Counted from the first letter of the stretch, positions 43,467-51,458 are shown. The stretch is 51,458 nt of DNA from an uncultured Saprospiraceae bacterium (GCA_937872385.1 CALMSO010000113.1:1-51458); one strand, 5' to 3'. Numbers and translations are program-made. Notes: generated by a model not told the origin, from the sequence alone.

Positions 43467-44439
43467 CGTTTTGTTTGTCTTGAGTAGCAAATTCGTAGGT
43501 GCCTACAATGCCGAGGTGGAGCGTAGCGGCACTACTTATCGTCTCAAAACTAATACATTTGAAATGATCGGAATAAAATATGTGGTCAAACGGATGATCA
43601 AAAAGCGATACATAACCATGTGGCGTGGTGGGTGTCATGCCCCGGCGGCTGTCGCGCAGGTTGGCGGTGTTCCGGAAGGACTGGATATCTTTGGCCCACG
43701 ACACCATTTGGTAATCGCCGAACACGAGCAGCGGTGCGCGTATGCGGTTGAGTTCTTGAGCAAAAACATGCAGGTTTTCCCGGTTTTGTTCATAAACGTC
43801 GGTCGTATTATCGCCGTAGAAATGCGCATTGAAAAAGTAGAAAGAATGTAGCTCCCGGCCTGGTACTTGCACCTTACCTACTATGCCCGGCGCCTGCGGG
43901 AAGTTGATGCCGCGTACAAAATCAAAGGCATAACGCGAATAGACGCCAAGTGCCGACTGACGGGCGCTGTCCACTACGCATTCGAAATAGGGATAGCCGC
44001 AGCAGGTAAAAAAGTTGGTCAATGCGGTGATTTGCTCCGGGCGCACATTTTGAATGGAAATCAAATCGGAGGCAGTGCTGAGAATAGCGCTTAGTTGCAC
44101 TTCATCGAGGTGAGGGGCATTGCTCATACTGAATTGCCCTATCCGAAGTTGCTGATCAGTGTTCGAGTCGGCGTGGCGCAAGGGGGCATTAGTGCGCTCA
44201 TCCAAGAGCAGGCATAGGGCCGCGCAGCCCGCAAAACTCAGCAAGGTAAGCCGCGGAAAGTTAATGAAAAAGAATGCTAAGCCTATGGCCAGCAGCCCCA
44301 GCATTACGAGCAGGGTATGTGCTTCCCACCAGCGAAAAAATGGCCCTTCCTCCGGAAAGATGCACAGCAATACCCCTGGCACAATCAAGAGCGACATAAA
44401 GAATTCGAAGAAAAGCCGGTGATTTGACTTTTTGAACAT
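43438..44439 (-). CDS. Membrane EEP-fold protein with altered catalytic residues
   Basis: A 333-residue protein of the endonuclease/exonuclease/phosphatase superfamily. Two or three membrane segments (about 8-85) precede an outside EEP domain (about 97-315). Conserved parts remain: NAHFYGDNT (His), ...DIQSFRNTANLRDSRRG and HPFDHIFYSDHF (Asp-His). But the metal-binding Glu of the usual QE motif is Asn here (LISIQNVRPE), and the usual GDxN reads GDYQ. The enzyme may be inactive or altered; relatives with intact motifs are membrane-linked hydrolases. I chose ATG 44439. It overlaps the dgkA-family gene by 29 bp. Confidence 0.82.
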   Translation of the reverse strand: MFKKSNHRLFFEFFMSLLIVPGVLLCIFPEEGPFFRWWEAHTLLVMLGLLAIGLAFFFINFPRLTLLSFAGCAALCLLLDERTNAPLRHADSNTDQQLRIGQFSMSNAPHLDEVQLSAILSTASDLISIQNVRPEQITALTNFFTCCGYPYFECVVDSARQSALGVYSRYAFDFVRGINFPQAPGIVGKVQVPGRELHSFYFFNAHFYGDNTTDVYEQNRENLHVFAQELNRIRAPLLVFGDYQMVSWAKDIQSFRNTANLRDSRRGMTPTTPHGYVSLFDHPFDHIFYSDHFKCISFETISSAATLHLGIVGTYEFATQDKQNDVKQTAQEF

Positions 44440-44670
44440 AAACCTATCCTTTTGGTTGATTACCAATCTTTACGTTTGTAAACCAGGGCAAGGTAAGGTT
44501 TGTGAAGGTTCCGATGAGGGTCAGATAAAGTGTTGTCTCAGTCAAAAGTATCTGAAAAAGCATTGCAATACCTTACCATTCGGATTCCATTAAATGCACT
44601 GTGCGGGCGCAACAAGGGATTTGTGAAAGCTACATCCGCTCCTTAGCAAGGCTGCTATGTTTGTGTTTGG

Positions 44671-44678
44671 CAAAGATA
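44671..44678 (-). promoter_or_regulatory. -7 box for the EEP / dgkA / DUF5723 transcript
   Basis: The minus strand reads TATCTTTG, a perfect TAnnTTTG box, giving a leader of about 225 nt before the EEP gene at 44439. It lies within 35 bp after the stop of the lamin-tail gene. Confidence 0.45.
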
Positions 44679-44705
44679 ATTTTTTTTGTTCAAAAGTGCA
44701 CGTTT

Positions 44706-46517
44706 TCAATTCAATTTTCCGGCCAATACGCAGGTTGCGCGTTTGCGCTCTACGCGGCCACCGGGCGTAAACAATTCAATCCAGACCACATAAATCCCGA
44801 TGCGCGCTTTGGCGCCTTCGTCGTTGGCACCATCCCATTTGAAATTGCCTCGTGCCGCCAGCATTTCATTGTCAACGAGGCGTTTGACTAATCTGCCATT
44901 GGCATCAAAAATGCGGATATTAGCCGTCAAGCCCGGCTGGTCGGCATTGTATTCTATGATGAGCACATCTTCGAAGCCGTCGCCATCGGGCGAAAAGGTT
45001 TTATTGGCCAATCCGATTACTTGGTCAATCCGACCGCTGCCTGCAAAGAATTGTGAATTTTGATAGCCTGGCGTAGCGAATCCAGCGGTAGAAGCCGCTG
45101 AGTGCCAATTACCTGGGTTTTGGGTAGGGGCGCTGGGGTCGAGGCGTTCGAGCGATACCCCCCGGCGGCTTCGGAGCAGCGAAAAATGGAGGTCGTCCCG
45201 ATAGTCGAACGAATCAATGGTGAGGTTGCCTCGGCGAATGGTGACGTTGCCAGAGCCGGTTTCAAATACCGGCACATTGTTTTGTACAATATTACCAGGC
45301 TCCGGGGTATTATAGCGTTGCACAATGTCCGCCGGGCTGTCGGTGATGGCTACGTACGCGTCGGGCAGCAGCAGGAAGTCGCGCTGGATGCGTTGACTGA
45401 CATTGCCGGTGGTACGTTGGGTATTTATAATATCTAATCCTATGATATTGATGATTTTATCCGATTTGTTATACAATTCTACAAAGCGACTGCCGCCCGT
45501 ATTCGGCTGGTAAAGCAGTTCATTGATGACCAGATCTCCGGGCTGGGCTAATTGCACATCAAAAAACACGATTTCCTCGGTTTGTATGGGCATAGCATTG
45601 CCGCTCAGGTCGCGTATGCCACTGACAGTCAAGGTATAAAATATCGAACTTTGCAAGGGGGTAGCCCATTCTACAAAAACGATGGTAGGCGCTACGAGTA
45701 TGGCTTCGGCCGGGTTGCCAATGCCCTGATTGATGGTATAATTGGACAAATTTTGCACGGAGGCAGCGTCGAGCGGCTCGTCGAAGGTGAGTTCTATGGA
45801 CGTTGCAGACAGCACTTCAGTACTCAGCAGGGTAGGGGGCGTATTGTCCACAAATAGCGGATTGATAAATACATCATCGAAGAAAAACAACTCGCTGCGC
45901 GTGCTGGTGTAGCGACAGTAAAAGCCGAAATAATTGCCCGAAGCGTGCGTAGCGTCCACTGCGCTACCTTCAAGTGCATAATCTGTGCCGCCGTTGTAAT
46001 CGGCAAAAAGCGTCCATTCGCCTTCCGTAGAGCGGATGATGCGTACCCTTGCCAGCGCAGGGTCTTCGCCCACGCCGCCTGCGCGGCCACTCAGGATGAG
46101 CGTATTGCGATTGCCATCTTGTCGAAACAATTCGAGGGCATCATCATTGCCTGTAATGCCGCCGATGCGCAAGAAATAGCCATTGAGATTGCCGGCGAGG
46201 TCGGGCTGAGAAGCCATCAGATAGACCCGCGCGAAATTGGTGGTGGAGGTAGCAAATTGGAGGCGGACATAAAATTCCCAAGTTGTTTCATCGTTGATAG
46301 AAGTAGCCGCAGCCACCGACAGATAGCTGGTATTATTGGCAACGGGCGTTCTGTCTTGGAGTTGCAATTCGCCATTGGCATTGACAATAAAGCGGCTGGT
46401 ATCACCAATCCACTGTGGGTTGGAACTAAAATCGCCGTCGGAGAAGTTATCTGTAAACTGACTGTACAGCGGGGTGAGTGCCAGCAGGCTGAGTAGGAGA
46501 AAAATGACTGGTTTCAT
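44706..46517 (-). CDS. Lamin-tail-domain surface protein
   Basis: A 603-residue secreted protein with signal peptide MKPVIFLLLSLLALTPLYSQ. Order: a laminin-G/concanavalin-like region (about 22-220, FTDNFSDGDFSSNPQWIGDT), an SbsA/Ig-like domain (about 225-325, DNTPPTLLSTEVLSATSIEL), a lamin-tail domain (about 330-450, LVINELLYQPNTGGSRFVEL) and a C-terminal FlgD/T9SS-like fold (FSPDGDGFEDVLIIEYN, then FKWDGANDEG). The last part resembles the sorting or structural domain of gliding-type proteins, so type 9 secretion is possible. The open frame runs on toward 47018 only as antisense to asd. Start ATG 46517 fits the signal peptide. Confidence 0.88.
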   Translation of the reverse strand: MKPVIFLLLSLLALTPLYSQFTDNFSDGDFSSNPQWIGDTSRFIVNANGELQLQDRTPVANNTSYLSVAAATSINDETTWEFYVRLQFATSTTNFARVYLMASQPDLAGNLNGYFLRIGGITGNDDALELFRQDGNRNTLILSGRAGGVGEDPALARVRIIRSTEGEWTLFADYNGGTDYALEGSAVDATHASGNYFGFYCRYTSTRSELFFFDDVFINPLFVDNTPPTLLSTEVLSATSIELTFDEPLDAASVQNLSNYTINQGIGNPAEAILVAPTIVFVEWATPLQSSIFYTLTVSGIRDLSGNAMPIQTEEIVFFDVQLAQPGDLVINELLYQPNTGGSRFVELYNKSDKIINIIGLDIINTQRTTGNVSQRIQRDFLLLPDAYVAITDSPADIVQRYNTPEPGNIVQNNVPVFETGSGNVTIRRGNLTIDSFDYRDDLHFSLLRSRRGVSLERLDPSAPTQNPGNWHSAASTAGFATPGYQNSQFFAGSGRIDQVIGLANKTFSPDGDGFEDVLIIEYNADQPGLTANIRIFDANGRLVKRLVDNEMLAARGNFKWDGANDEGAKARIGIYVVWIELFTPGGRVERKRATCVLAGKLN

Positions 46518-46553
46518 GCCATCAAAAATAGTAATAAAATTGAGAATGGCTGT

Positions 46554-46561
46554 TATCTTTG
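46554..46561 (+). promoter_or_regulatory. -7 box of asd
   Basis: TATCTTTG, a perfect TAnnTTTG box, is 68 bp before the asd ATG and lies just upstream of the divergent lamin-tail gene start. It is followed by GCGCGGC as in the guaA promoter. Confidence 0.6.
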
Positions 46562-46628
46562 CGCGGCAATTTTTATAACGCTTAACCGGCGAAAAGCACC
46601 GGAATTGCTTTTTCAAAAACATTTGACC

Positions 46629-47630
46629 ATGAAAGTAGCTGTTGTAGGCGCCACCGGCTTGGTGGGCGGCGTGATGCTCGAAGTGTTGAAAGCACATCAA
46701 TTTCCTTACGAATCTTTGCTCTTGGTAGCTTCCGAGCGCTCGGTGGGCACCGAAATCACCTTTGATGGCGTGGCGCATAAGGTCATAGGTATGAATGATG
46801 CCATCGCTGCGCGGCCCGATGTGGCCATCTTTTCGGCGGGGGGGAGCACCTCTTTGGAGTGGGCCCCAAAATTTGCGGAAGCGGGCATTACCGTCATTGA
46901 CAATTCTTCGGCTTGGCGCATGGATCCGACCAAAAAATTGGTAGTACCGGAAATCAACGCTGATACGCTCACCGCTGAAGACAAGATTATTGCCAATCCA
47001 AATTGCTCTACCATTCAAATGGTGCTGGCCTTAGCACCGCTGCATCGCGCGTATGGCTTGCGCCGCATTGTGGTCTCCACTTATCAGTCGTTTACCGGCA
47101 CGGGCATGAAAGCTGTCAAGCAGTATAATTTAGAGAAAAAAGGCTACGAACCCGCACCAGAGGAGATGGCATATCATTATCCAATTTTTGAAAATGTTAT
47201 TCCGCATTGTGATGTGTTTTTAGAGAATGCTTATACCAAAGAGGAAATGAAAATGGTGCACGAAACCCGCAAAATACTGGGCGATCCCGGTATTCGTATT
47301 ACGGCTACGGCCGTGCGGGTGCCAGTGCATGGTGGGCATTCTGAGGCAGTCAATATTGAGTTAGAACGGCCCTTCGAGTTGCCGGAGGTGCGTCGTTTGC
47401 TGCGCGAAACTCCCGGCATAGTGGTGCAAGATGACCCCGCGAAGAACGAATACCCTATGCCGCTGCTGGCCAAAAACCGCGACGAGGTGTTTGTCGGGCG
47501 TATCCGGCGCGATGAGTCTGTTGAAAATGGTCTGAACCTCTGGATTGTAGCCGACAACCTGCGCAAGGGAGCCGCCACCAACGCAGTGCAGATTGCAAGG
47601 TATTTGCATACCCAAGGGCTGATTGGCTGA
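46629..47630 (+). CDS. asd: Aspartate-semialdehyde dehydrogenase
   Basis: Makes L-aspartate semialdehyde, the branch point to lysine/diaminopimelate, threonine and methionine. 333 residues. NADP-binding start MKVAVVGATGLVGGVMLEVL, the SAGGSTSLEWAPKFAEAGIT block, active-site Cys in NPNCSTIQMVLALAPLHRAY, and the conserved RVPVHGGHSEAVNIELERPF. I chose ATG 46629 (frame open to 46605) from the family start. Divergent from the lamin-tail gene, with its own -7 box. Confidence 0.97.
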   Translation: MKVAVVGATGLVGGVMLEVLKAHQFPYESLLLVASERSVGTEITFDGVAHKVIGMNDAIAARPDVAIFSAGGSTSLEWAPKFAEAGITVIDNSSAWRMDPTKKLVVPEINADTLTAEDKIIANPNCSTIQMVLALAPLHRAYGLRRIVVSTYQSFTGTGMKAVKQYNLEKKGYEPAPEEMAYHYPIFENVIPHCDVFLENAYTKEEMKMVHETRKILGDPGIRITATAVRVPVHGGHSEAVNIELERPFELPEVRRLLRETPGIVVQDDPAKNEYPMPLLAKNRDEVFVGRIRRDESVENGLNLWIVADNLRKGAATNAVQIARYLHTQGLIG

Positions 47631-47795
47631 GGCAAAGAATAGTCTCCGTTTCGGCTATTGTCAGAAAAAACCGATAAAAATTGGCGCTTTGGCCAATATT
47701 TTGTTAATTTTGGAATATAATCAATACTTTGTACAAGAAATCAGGACGCAAAAGCGCGTGTTGTAACGTTCTACAATTGGTGAAACACATTGATT

Positions 47796-48012
47796 ATATG
47801 AATATCGGGTACAAATGATTAGAGCATTAGGCATAGCTAAAAAACGAACCCCGTAGGGGTGGCATAATTATAAGGATATAAAAAGGCGATTTAAACCCCA
47901 GCGGGGTGATAATATTATACGAGCACAGTGTCACCCCCTTGGGGTTCAAAGCCGTTGATTATCAATTGTCTATAAATTTTTCATCCCTTCGGGGTTAGCT
48001 CAGTATTCGCAT
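47796..48012. repeat. Interspersed palindromic element, copy C
   Basis: Left end ATATGAATATCG (47796-47807) and right end CAGTATTCGCAT (48001-48012) are diverged versions of the ends of copy A. Inside, in the same order: CCCCGTAGGGGTGGCAT, CCCCAGCGGGGTGATAA, an inverted GTGTCACCCCCTTGGGG, TTGATTATCAATTG and CCCTTCGGGGTTAGCTC. The loop bases differ from A (GTA, AGC), but both arms stay complementary, so pairing is kept. The rest of the 536-bp gap 47631-48166 shows no gene. Confidence 0.87.
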
Positions 48013-48166
48013 TGATTGTATTTATGGTGCGTTGAATGACGTTTAGCGAAGCAAATTCGACTGCAAAAGCCATTGAATATTTATTACGTAAATATCGAAC
48101 AGTGAACAGCAAGTAGCCCAAAGTGCTACGGATACCATTTTATAACGAAAACTACGAAAAACATCT

Positions 48167-49618
48167 ATGAAACCCAGGCTTGTACTGTGGGGAAATGATG
48201 CCCAAGACGAACGTGTACTGATTGCATTGGAACTGCGAGCAGATGACAATAAGGTGACTATTTATACATTTCCCGAAAACGTCGTTACCGAAGAATTCCA
48301 TCAAAAAATGATGGATGAATGGCGCATTGGCAATGTGCTTGATTTCCCGGAGGGCTTCACCGAAAGCGAACGCCCACTCGCCGTCACTGAAGATCTGCTG
48401 CCCGCCGACCTGCGCGTGGAGCGCACTGATGTGGTGCAAAGAGCACAAACCGAGTGGCATTTTACGGTGCTTTCTACCAAACTCAACGAGGCTTATCACG
48501 CAGAGTTGAGTGCTCTCAAAGACCGAATCGAAAAGCTCGAAGCCTACGATAGTAGCATCTGGAGTGAACTGAAAGGCTTCTGGGACAAGGTACAAACGCA
48601 GGTGCGCGACCGCAACCTCATCCGCGAGCATTCTGATACGCTTCGCAATGCGACCAACGAGTTGTTTGCTCACATGAAAAATATGCGCTCCAAGCTGGAT
48701 GAGCAATTCGAGCAGGTATCCGAAGAAAATTATAACCGCTTTATGGAAATGCTCGCCGCTGTGGAGCAAAAAGTAAGTGAAGGACTGCGCTTGGCACCTA
48801 TTTTCGATGAATTGAAAGACCTTCAGCGCAAATTTCGGGATGCAAAGTTTGGGCGTGAGCACCGCGCCAAAGTATGGGAAAGACTCGATGCTGCTTTCAA
48901 AATGGTCAAAGAAAAACGCTTTGGTGCCGCTGCTGGTAGCAATGACGACAAATCGCCGCTCGATCGCCTCCAGCGCCGCTACGAAGGGCTGATTTCTGCT
49001 ATAGAAAAAATGGAGCGCTCCATCAAACGCGACCGCGATGACCTCAATTTCCAGAACCGTAAAATAGAACGTACCGACGGACAGCTCGAAGCCCAACTGC
49101 GCCAGGCGAAAATCAAGATGATCGAAGAACGTATCCGATCTAAAGAGGAGAAACTCACCGAAATGACGAATACTCGCGCCGATCTGGAAAAAAAATTGCA
49201 GCAGCAGCAAGCCAAAGAAGCCGAGCGCCAGAAAATAGCCGAAGCCAAACGCTTGGCCCAAGAAAAAATCGCGCAGGAAATGAAAGAGCGAGAGGAGTCG
49301 CTCAAAGAGGAGGAAGATAAGTTAGTCAAAGCCGCCGAGCAAATCTTGGGCGAAAAGACCGAAAGCCCCACGGCACCTGAAGAAGAAGCGCCCGCAACCG
49401 TGGAAACCGCCGCTGAAGCAATGCCAGAAGCGACCACCCTCGCCGAGGAAGTGGAAGAGGTGGTTGAGGAGGTAGCCGAAACAGTGGAAGACGTTTTTGA
49501 AGAGGCAATAGAAAAAATAGCAGAAATCGCCGAGGAAGCGGTAGCAAAAGTGGAGGAAGCGGTAGAAAAAATTTCTGAAAGCAAAGATGAAGCACCTGAA
49601 AGCGAAGATAAGACGTAA
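48167..49618 (+). CDS. Coiled-coil protein with glutamate-rich tail (unrecognised)
   Basis: I do not recognise a characterised family. 483 residues, no signal peptide. The N-terminal globular part (about 1-95; MKPRLVLWGNDAQDERVLIA) is followed by long coiled coils (about 100-400; EQKVSEGLRLAPIFDELKDL, ERSIKRDRDDLNFQNRKIER, RSKEEKLTEMTNTRADLEKK) and an acidic, Ala/Glu/Val-rich tail (about 400-483; EEVEEVVEEVAETVEDVF). It could be a structural or scaffold protein. The tail is low complexity, so similarity searches there mislead. It has a good terminator at 49656-49688 and stands alone. Confidence 0.85.
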   Translation: MKPRLVLWGNDAQDERVLIALELRADDNKVTIYTFPENVVTEEFHQKMMDEWRIGNVLDFPEGFTESERPLAVTEDLLPADLRVERTDVVQRAQTEWHFTVLSTKLNEAYHAELSALKDRIEKLEAYDSSIWSELKGFWDKVQTQVRDRNLIREHSDTLRNATNELFAHMKNMRSKLDEQFEQVSEENYNRFMEMLAAVEQKVSEGLRLAPIFDELKDLQRKFRDAKFGREHRAKVWERLDAAFKMVKEKRFGAAAGSNDDKSPLDRLQRRYEGLISAIEKMERSIKRDRDDLNFQNRKIERTDGQLEAQLRQAKIKMIEERIRSKEEKLTEMTNTRADLEKKLQQQQAKEAERQKIAEAKRLAQEKIAQEMKEREESLKEEEDKLVKAAEQILGEKTESPTAPEEEAPATVETAAEAMPEATTLAEEVEEVVEEVAETVEDVFEEAIEKIAEIAEEAVAKVEEAVEKISESKDEAPESEDKT

Positions 49619-49655
49619 AAGTTTGATTATCAAGTGAATACAAAATAAAAATAAG

Positions 49656-49688
49656 AAGCCTTTGATGCAAAATCGGAGGCTTTTTTTA
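49656..49688 (+). terminator. Rho-independent terminator of the coiled-coil gene
   Basis: AAGCCT (49656-49661) with AGGCTT (49677-49682), extended by GAT/ATC pairing inside, then a run of seven T. It starts 38 bp after the stop. Confidence 0.75.
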
Positions 49689-49978
49689 TTTTTGAGGCTG
49701 TGCAGTAGTGTTTTTTTTATTTTTTCTATGAAAAAAAATTTATTTAATTTTTTCACAAAAAAAGGTTAGAAATACTTATCCGATTGAATTTAAATCAATA
49801 TTTCGGAAATAAAAATTTTCACAAAGGCTCTATTTTGTCTTTGTCCTTGATGAAAAGTCGGTGCATATTTGTATCGTGATTGATAAGCAAATGAGGGCGA
49901 GTGAAAAGGCAAGCAAAAAGTGCTGCTAAAATTGACAAGAGAATATGTTCATGGGATTATAATTTGTTGGTGGTAAGT

Positions 49979-50003
49979 CGTCCCGAACGCAAAATTCGGG
50001 ACG
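49979..50003. repeat. 9-bp stem inverted repeat
   Basis: CGTCCCGAA (49979-49987) and TTCGGGACG (49995-50003) with a 7-nt loop. No T-run. It lies between copies 1 and 2 of the CATGGGATTAT motif and may be part of the same RNA. Confidence 0.6.
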
Positions 50004-50051
50004 GCGCACACTTTTCAAAATTACATCCCTACTCAAAGATACATTCGCATT

Positions 50052-50082
50052 AAAAAAAAGAGGCGAACGGGAATTCGCCTCT
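50052..50082 (-). terminator. Rho-independent terminator on the minus strand
   Basis: AGAGGCGAA and TTCGCCTCT form a 9-bp stem (50059-50067 and 50074-50082). On the minus strand it is followed by eight T (50052-50059). It lies 33 bp after the candidate small ORF 50115-50261 and would end a transcript coming from the histone-deacetylase-like gene. Confidence 0.8.
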
Positions 50083-50114
50083 CTAACTAGGTCATGCTCA
50101 TGGGATTATGCCTG

Positions 50115-50261
50115 TTATTCAGGCTTTGAGATTACAATTTGTTGTGATAGCGTAGTAATGATTTTCTTAATGTTGATGCGAAGATACACCATGCTTCTGT
50201 CATACGCAAAGAAATGACGGATATTTTTTTGGTGTTTTTTTTTAAATTTGGATATGTTCAT
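50115..50261 (-). CDS. Candidate 48-residue basic small protein (unrecognised)
   Basis: The frame starts at ATG 50261, inside motif copy 3 (ATTATAATCCCATGAACAT on the minus strand), and begins MNISKFKKKHQKNIRHFFAY. It is rich in Lys, Ile and aromatic residues and ends ...IVISKPE. The stop lies in a GCCTGaataaCAGGC hairpin, and a strong terminator follows 33 bp later, which supports a real transcript. It starts 79 bp after the histone-deacetylase-like gene, so the two may share one RNA. No family recognised. An RNA with a regulatory rather than coding role is the main alternative. Confidence 0.45.
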   Translation of the reverse strand: MNISKFKKKHQKNIRHFFAYDRSMVYLRINIKKIITTLSQQIVISKPE

Positions 50262-50340
50262 GGGATTATAATTCAGGGGTCGTTCCGCTTTTCCAGTGGC
50301 ACGACTTTTTTTTTGCACAAAAATCTGACAGCCAGCTTTC

Positions 50341-51243
50341 TCAGAAGAATAGCTCTTGCGCCAGCCGAAAAGTATTGGCGTGTGCCTCCACAATGTGGGC
50401 AATGCGCTCGGAGTAGCCGCCGCCCATGCTCACGGCCACCGGTACTTGGTTGCGTCGGCAAATGTCCAACACCGTTTCATCGCGTTTGCGACACCCCGCG
50501 AGGCTCATACTTAGCCGCCCTAATTTGTCGGTTTCCAGCACATCTACCCCGGAGAGGTAGAAAACGAGGTCTGGCTCCACGCTGTCCATTAGAGCAGGGA
50601 GCGTATTGCGCAGTATTTTCAGGTATGGCCCGTCGGTAGTTTTGTCGGGCAGCCCAATGTCCAAATCGCTTTGCTCCTTGCGCACCGGGTAGTTGCGCGC
50701 ACCGTGCATACTAAAAGTAAAGACCCGGTTATCATCCCGAAAAATCTGTGCAGTGCCGTTGCCCTGGTGCACGTCGAGGTCCACCACGAGTATTTTCATG
50801 GTCGGATTTTGTTGCAACAAATAGTTTGCTGCAATAGCAATATCATTGAAAACGCAAAAACCTTCGCCGCGGTCGCTGAAAGCATGGTGCGTCCCGCCAG
50901 CAATATTGAGCGCTACGCCATATTGTTGTGCATACAAAGCGCATTGAATGGTTCCGTTGGCGATGTGCCGCCCCCGGTGTACGAGTGCAGGCGTCATCGG
51001 GAAGCCAATAGCGCGGATTTCCCGCCGGTCGAGTGCCTGATTTTTCAATTTCGACCAATATTCGGGCGTGTGCGTCAGCAGAATAGTTGCTTCGTCGGCG
51101 GCGGCTGGCTGAAAGAAATTTTCGTCGCGCACGGTGCCTTCGTAAAGCAGTTGCTCCGGTAGCAATTCGTATTTTACCATCGGGAAGCGGTGCCCTTCCG
51201 GCAATTCGTATTTATAAACAGGATGAAACGCGATTTTGAGCAT
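50341..51243 (-). CDS. Histone deacetylase family (AcuC/HdaH-like) zinc hydrolase
   Basis: A cytoplasmic zinc-dependent deacetylase of about 300 residues. Signatures: YKYELPEGHRFPMVKYELLP at the start, GGTHHAFSDRGEGFCVFNDI with the catalytic His pair, LVVDLDVHQGNGTAQIFRDD with the zinc ligands Asp and His, and YLSGVDVLETDKLGRLSMSL. Bacterial members act on acetylated small molecules (acetoin-related, polyamines) or protein lysines; the substrate is not visible here. I chose ATG 51243 (MLKIAFHPVYKYELP), with 51258 as an alternative. Divergent from lysS. It is followed by the small-ORF region and a terminator. Confidence 0.92.
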   Translation of the reverse strand: MLKIAFHPVYKYELPEGHRFPMVKYELLPEQLLYEGTVRDENFFQPAAADEATILLTHTPEYWSKLKNQALDRREIRAIGFPMTPALVHRGRHIANGTIQCALYAQQYGVALNIAGGTHHAFSDRGEGFCVFNDIAIAANYLLQQNPTMKILVVDLDVHQGNGTAQIFRDDNRVFTFSMHGARNYPVRKEQSDLDIGLPDKTTDGPYLKILRNTLPALMDSVEPDLVFYLSGVDVLETDKLGRLSMSLAGCRKRDETVLDICRRNQVPVAVSMGGGYSERIAHIVEAHANTFRLAQELFF

Positions 51244-51321
51244 TTTTTGGTTTTCCATAATAAAAATACGAAACACCTGCGGTCAATTGTTGTTGAGATT
51301 TTCCAATACAGATATAAAAGC

Positions 51322-51329
51322 TATTTTTG
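51322..51329 (+). promoter_or_regulatory. -7 box of lysS
   Basis: TATTTTTG matches TAnnTTTG and lies 75 bp before the lysS ATG. It is followed by GCGGAA, like the GCGGC after other boxes in this window. Confidence 0.5.
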
Positions 51330-51403
51330 CGGAACTTTTTAATAGACCACCATTTGCGGCGCAGCTATTGTTGCAAAGTAAATGTTTTTAACCAATAAAC
51401 GCC

Positions 51404-51458
51404 ATGCACTTGAGCGAACAGGAAATTGTACGACGCGATAATTTGCAAAAAATCATTG
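51404..51458 (+). CDS. lysS: Lysyl-tRNA synthetase, first 18 codons (cut by window edge)
   Basis: The frame starts MHLSEQEIVRRDNLQKII and runs off the window. This matches the N-terminal helix of class II lysyl-tRNA synthetases (LSEQE...RR.NL). A -7 box lies 75 bp upstream. With only 18 residues the call rests on a short motif. Confidence 0.7.
   Translation, partial: MHLSEQEIVRRDNLQKII

Larger units (their letters stand above)
49945..50275 (-). repeat. Three dispersed copies of a CATGGGATTAT motif
   Basis: Plus-strand copies are ATGTTCATGGGATTATAAT (49945-49963), ATGCTCATGGGATTAT (50094-50109) and ATGTTCATGGGATTATAAT (50254-50272). On the minus strand each reads ATAATCCCATGA, i.e. an ATG preceded by the same bases. 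Copy 1 continues AATTTGTTG, and copy 2 has AATTTGTTG 26 bp further on, after an inserted GCCTGttattCAGGC hairpin, so they are related by descent. Region 49619-50340 (722 bp) holds no large gene. Confidence 0.8.

Noticed and set aside
46518..47018. N-terminal extension of the lamin-tail ORF up to 47018
   Set aside because: It lies antisense to asd, has no family resemblance, and the clean signal peptide starts at 46517.
48152..49261. 369-residue minus-strand ORF across the coiled-coil gene
   Set aside because: Phe/Leu-rich antisense of a Glu/Lys-rich protein. The plus frame has a normal start and terminator.

Overview
The window looks like chromosome of a free-living Bacteroidota, most likely the Saprospiria/Lewinella side of the phylum. 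The evidence is the protein content (GldC, GSCFA, DUF5723, DUF5522, DUF6580, DUF5916 and TonB-receptor families, an OmpA protein with thrombospondin type 3 repeats, a lamin-tail surface protein) and the promoters, whose -7 boxes read TAnnTTTG in front of several genes. No rRNA, tRNA or CRISPR array was found. Placement below phylum is inference.

Region 1 (1-14851, all on the minus strand) is an L-fucose utilisation locus. In the direction of transcription it holds an AraC-type regulator, L-fuconate dehydratase, 2-keto-3-deoxy-L-fuconate dehydrogenase, 2,4-diketo-3-deoxy-L-fuconate hydrolase, L-fuconolactonase, L-fucose dehydrogenase, a sugar mutarotase, LutA-LutB-LutC, a TonB-dependent receptor, a DUF5916 outer-membrane protein and a secreted GH29 alpha-L-fucosidase that runs off the left edge. 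Together these would release fucose from glycans, import it across the outer membrane, oxidise it without phosphorylation to pyruvate plus L-lactate, and oxidise the lactate to a second pyruvate. An inner-membrane fucose permease is not in the window.

Region 2 (15321-26516, plus strand) is housekeeping and envelope: OmpA with six 27-residue calcium-binding repeats, GMP synthase overlapping a periplasmic-binding-protein-like lipoprotein, a DPP-IV type S9 peptidase, apolipoprotein N-acyltransferase and an NhaC antiporter.

Region 3 (26517-36200) is rich in repeats. Two copies of a roughly 170-220 bp element with terminal inverted repeats flank a PfkB-family kinase, and a third copy lies at 47796-48012. 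A single IS200-like HUH transposase (34873-35343) is followed at once by a 218-bp palindrome cluster with the same CCCC-loop-GGGG-TGACAT signature. This looks like a REP/RAYT-like system in a Bacteroidota genome. The region also carries RecQ, MgtE, a glycosyltransferase and two simple tandem repeats upstream of mgtE.

Region 4 (35795-51458) has GldC, guanine deaminase, a DUF6580/DUF5522 pair, an M1 peptidase, a glycerol facilitator, a GSCFA protein, a DUF5723 protein, a diacylglycerol-kinase-family protein overlapping a divergent EEP-fold membrane protein, a lamin-tail surface protein, aspartate-semialdehyde dehydrogenase, a coiled-coil protein with a glutamate-rich tail, a histone-deacetylase-family hydrolase and the start of lysS. 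The 722-bp gap at 49619-50340 is not empty: it holds two terminators, a three-copy sequence motif and a candidate 48-residue gene.
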